A DNA stretch of 64,000 nucleotides. It comes from an uncultured Pseudomonadales bacterium. GTDB lineage: Bacteria > Pseudomonadota > Gammaproteobacteria > Pseudomonadales > Azotimanducaceae. Positions 62,236 through 64,000 of this stretch are shown piece by piece. Under the pieces are notes generated by a model. It worked only from the letters and a program-made list of their open reading frames with translations, ran no database searches and had not been told where the DNA came from. The position numbers were made by a program, and so were the translations under genes. Each line of letters opens with the position of its first letter. The stretch's first letter is position 1. The stretch spans positions 3,279,617-3,343,616 of the forward strand of contig OX638346.1 of NCBI GenBank assembly GCA_951813515.1. The letters are read 5' to 3'.

Positions 62236-63588
62236 ATGCCACAAGAATCAAGAGGCCCTACTGCGCGCATAGCCGAGCGCGTCGTCAACACCCGGTTTGA
62301 AGATCTCTCCACCGAAGCAGTCACCGTCACCAAGCAGTGCCTGATGGATTTCGTCGGCGTCGCGCTGGCGGGTATGGACGAACCGCTGGCCCGCATCCTT
62401 CTCGAGGAGGTGGAAGAGCAGGGCGGGCATCCGCAGGCGTCGATGTTTCGTACCGGCAGGAAGGCCAGTCTCAGCCAGGCGGCGCTCATCAACGGCACGG
62501 CTGGGCACGCCCTCGACTACGACGACGTCAACAGCGGCTGCAACGGGCATCCCACGGCGCCCGTTGCGCCAGCGGTATTGGCGCTTGCGGAACATCACGG
62601 ATTGTCGGGGCGCGATGTGGTCCGGGCGCTTGCGTCCGGCATTGACGCGGAGTGCCTGGCCGTAAGCTACACCGGCCGTTCGCCCTACAGGCGCGGGTGG
62701 CATGCGACCGGGACTGTCGGCTGCTTCGGGGCGACCGCGGCTTCCGCGCAACTCCTCGGGCTCGATGCCGGGACGACCGCCCAGGCGTTCGGTATTGCGG
62801 GTACGCAGGCGGCTGCCTTGAAGGCCGTGTTCGGTACGATGAGCAAACCGTTGCACGCGGGACGCGCGGCGGCGACGGGTGTCACCGCAGCGAGGCTCGC
62901 GAAACGCGGTTTTTCAAGCCGTTCCGACATCCTGGAGGCCCCCCAGGGTTTTGGTGCGACGCAGGGTGACACCATGTCCATCGAGAGATTCGAGCGCGAC
63001 ATCGAGGGAGTCGCTTCGTTCGTGCCCGACACCAACTACAAGTACCACGCCGCGGGCTACCTGGTGCACTCGGCCATAGAAGCGGCCAGGGCGCTGCAGG
63101 CCAAGCACGGGCTTGGCACCGATGACGTCGAGAGCATCGAGATCAAGGTGGACAGCGGGCACTTCACGACCGTGAACATTCCTGCGCCCAGCACGGGGCT
63201 CGAGGCGAAATTCAGCCTGCGTTTCGCCGTTGCTATGGCGCTGCATGGCGTCGATACAGCCCGTATCGAGAGTTTCAACGACGATATCGTCAAGGATCCG
63301 GCCCTGATCGCGACGCGGGACAAAGCCCATGTGGTCGCATTCGACGAGCCGGCGGCCGATACCAGGGTCACCATCACGACAAAAGATGGGCGCGTGGTGT
63401 CGCTCGACGTGAACGTCGCCATTCCGGAGCGCGACCTGGAACTGCAGTGGCGGAAGCTCGAAGCGAAGTTCCACTCGCTGGTTGATCCCCGCATGGGATC
63501 GGATGCGGCGGATCAACTCGTCGCCTGGTGTCGCGACCTGGAAAACCGCGACGACCTGGGTGGGTTCTGGGATCTGCTCCGCGGTTAG
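62236..63588 (+). CDS. MmgE/PrpD family protein
   Basis: A 450-residue protein of the MmgE/PrpD (2-methylcitrate dehydratase and cis-aconitate decarboxylase) fold. Characteristic parts: QCLMDFVGVALAGMDEP, INGTAGHALDYDDVN (active-site region with Asp and His), GCNGHPTAPVAPAVLALAEH, RGWHATGTVGCFGATAASAQ, KPLHAGRAAATGVTAARLA and the C-terminal YKYHAAGYLVHSAIEA. No prpB or prpC lies nearby, so propionate use is not implied; members act on varied dicarboxylates. The ATG at 62236 is preferred over a GTG at 62164. Confidence 0.9.
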   Translation: MPQESRGPTARIAERVVNTRFEDLSTEAVTVTKQCLMDFVGVALAGMDEPLARILLEEVEEQGGHPQASMFRTGRKASLSQAALINGTAGHALDYDDVNSGCNGHPTAPVAPAVLALAEHHGLSGRDVVRALASGIDAECLAVSYTGRSPYRRGWHATGTVGCFGATAASAQLLGLDAGTTAQAFGIAGTQAAALKAVFGTMSKPLHAGRAAATGVTAARLAKRGFSSRSDILEAPQGFGATQGDTMSIERFERDIEGVASFVPDTNYKYHAAGYLVHSAIEAARALQAKHGLGTDDVESIEIKVDSGHFTTVNIPAPSTGLEAKFSLRFAVAMALHGVDTARIESFNDDIVKDPALIATRDKAHVVAFDEPAADTRVTITTKDGRVVSLDVNVAIPERDLELQWRKLEAKFHSLVDPRMGSDAADQLVAWCRDLENRDDLGGFWDLLRG

Positions 63589-63594
63589 TGACAC

Positions 63595-64000
63595 CTACGG
63601 CTCAAACAGCCCCTTGCGCCAGCCGCGCAGGAAACCCCGCGGATTGGTCTCGATGGTGACCAGGAAGGATAGGGTTGCCGTGAGGCCGTCTTCGTCGGTG
63701 GCCGTCACCGTCACGGTGACCGTGCCTCCCTCGCCGATCTCGTTCGGTAGCAGGATCAGATTGGTGCCTTTCACACGCACCGTGACCAACTCCGGGTCGC
63801 TGGATTCCACGACGTAGGTCAGCGTCTCTCCGTCGGAACCTGTGAACAAGGTGGTCAAGTCGACGGTTGCCGCATCGCCGTCGGCGAGCAGGTCGAGGGC
63901 AGGCGGGGAGTCCGTCGCTCGCAGCGGCTCCTTGAACAGGACCAGCGTCGGGCCGGCCGCCGTGGCGATGCCCCGGAAGCAGGGGTGGTTGTCGGCGCCG
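63595..64000 (-). CDS. Surface protein fragment, 5' end beyond the window
   Basis: A frame open to the right edge and ending at 63595, so about 135 C-terminal residues are visible. It contains a cadherin/Ig-like repeat of the type found in many-domain adhesins or secreted lipoproteins: TVDLTTLFTGSDGETLTYVV, SSDPELVTVRVKGTNLILLP, EGGTVTVTVTATDEDGLTAT, closing with NPRGFLRGWRKGLFEP. The upstream part GADNHPCFRGIATAAG suggests a further domain. It is convergent with the MmgE/PrpD gene, 6 bp between stops. Confidence 0.75.
   Translation of the reverse strand, partial: GADNHPCFRGIATAAGPTLVLFKEPLRATDSPPALDLLADGDAATVDLTTLFTGSDGETLTYVVESSDPELVTVRVKGTNLILLPNEIGEGGTVTVTVTATDEDGLTATLSFLVTIETNPRGFLRGWRKGLFEP

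Noticed and set aside
60834..62498. 554-codon minus-strand frame across the DUF1214 gene and the SRP RNA
   Set aside because: It crosses three unrelated features, including a structured RNA gene and two promoters, and has no homology by eye.
63851..63867. 17-base match gtggtcaagtcgacggt between the right-edge gene and the end of the amidohydrolase at about 23810
   Set aside because: The surrounding sequences are unrelated and the reading frames differ; one such match is not far from chance expectation in a 64-kb GC-rich window.

Overview
The window is a high-GC (roughly 60-65%) chromosomal stretch from a Gram-negative bacterium. TonB-dependent receptor, lipobox lipoproteins, an outer-membrane barrel, 2-oxoglutarate (phytanoyl-CoA type) dioxygenases, an arylsulfatase, a nucleoside hydrolase, MmgE/PrpD and a sterol-carrier/sulfotransferase group together suggest a heterotrophic, probably marine or host-associated, uncultured gammaproteobacterium-like lineage. 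That placement is inference; no marker gene in the window fixes the taxon.

Layout. 1-22.6 kb is core-like: surface lipoproteins and a subtilisin protease with an N-domain-like partner gene, dioxygenases, an M23 peptidase, a sulfatase, a TadG/VWA protein, a sensor kinase fused to its own OmpR-type regulator and coupled to an outer-membrane protein, a Xre/AbiEii toxin-antitoxin pair and a zinc-ribbon DEAD-box helicase. 22.6-25.3 kb is a rearrangement scar: the 3' end of an amidohydrolase gene is duplicated, its full copy is frameshifted, and hsdM and brnT debris lies between the copies. 25.4-29.3 kb holds a TonB receptor with a 17-Glu run and a divergent nucleoside hydrolase.

29.3-42.3 kb is an accessory region with many remnants (higB fragment with intact higA, IS1182-type transposase tail, integrase tail, a frameshifted conserved gene) and intact candidate defence genes: RES/Xre pair, a large KAP NTPase, a protein with two HEPN-like RxxxxH motifs, an HNH protein and a cytoplasmic trypsin-like protein.

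42,405-58,967 is a 16.6-kb genomic island integrated at the 3' end of tRNA-Ser(GGA): the last 14 nt of the tRNA are repeated exactly 153 bp before an intact P4-type integrase. Cargo: a PD-(D/E)XK-like protein, a tight four-gene cassette of unrecognised membrane proteins plus a TerB-like protein, a small tyrosine-recombinase cassette, a GmrSD-type (DUF262/HNH) nuclease, a BcgI-like restriction-modification pair (nuclease-methylase fusion plus HsdS) and a PIN toxin-antitoxin pair.

Right of the island, tRNA-Ser is preceded by a roughly 89-nt long-hairpin RNA which shares its promoter, spacing and terminal-stem sequence with the genuine SRP RNA gene 3 kb away but lacks the SRP54-binding apex. The window ends with SCP2, sulfotransferase and DUF1214 genes, the SRP RNA, an MmgE/PrpD gene and a truncated surface-protein gene.
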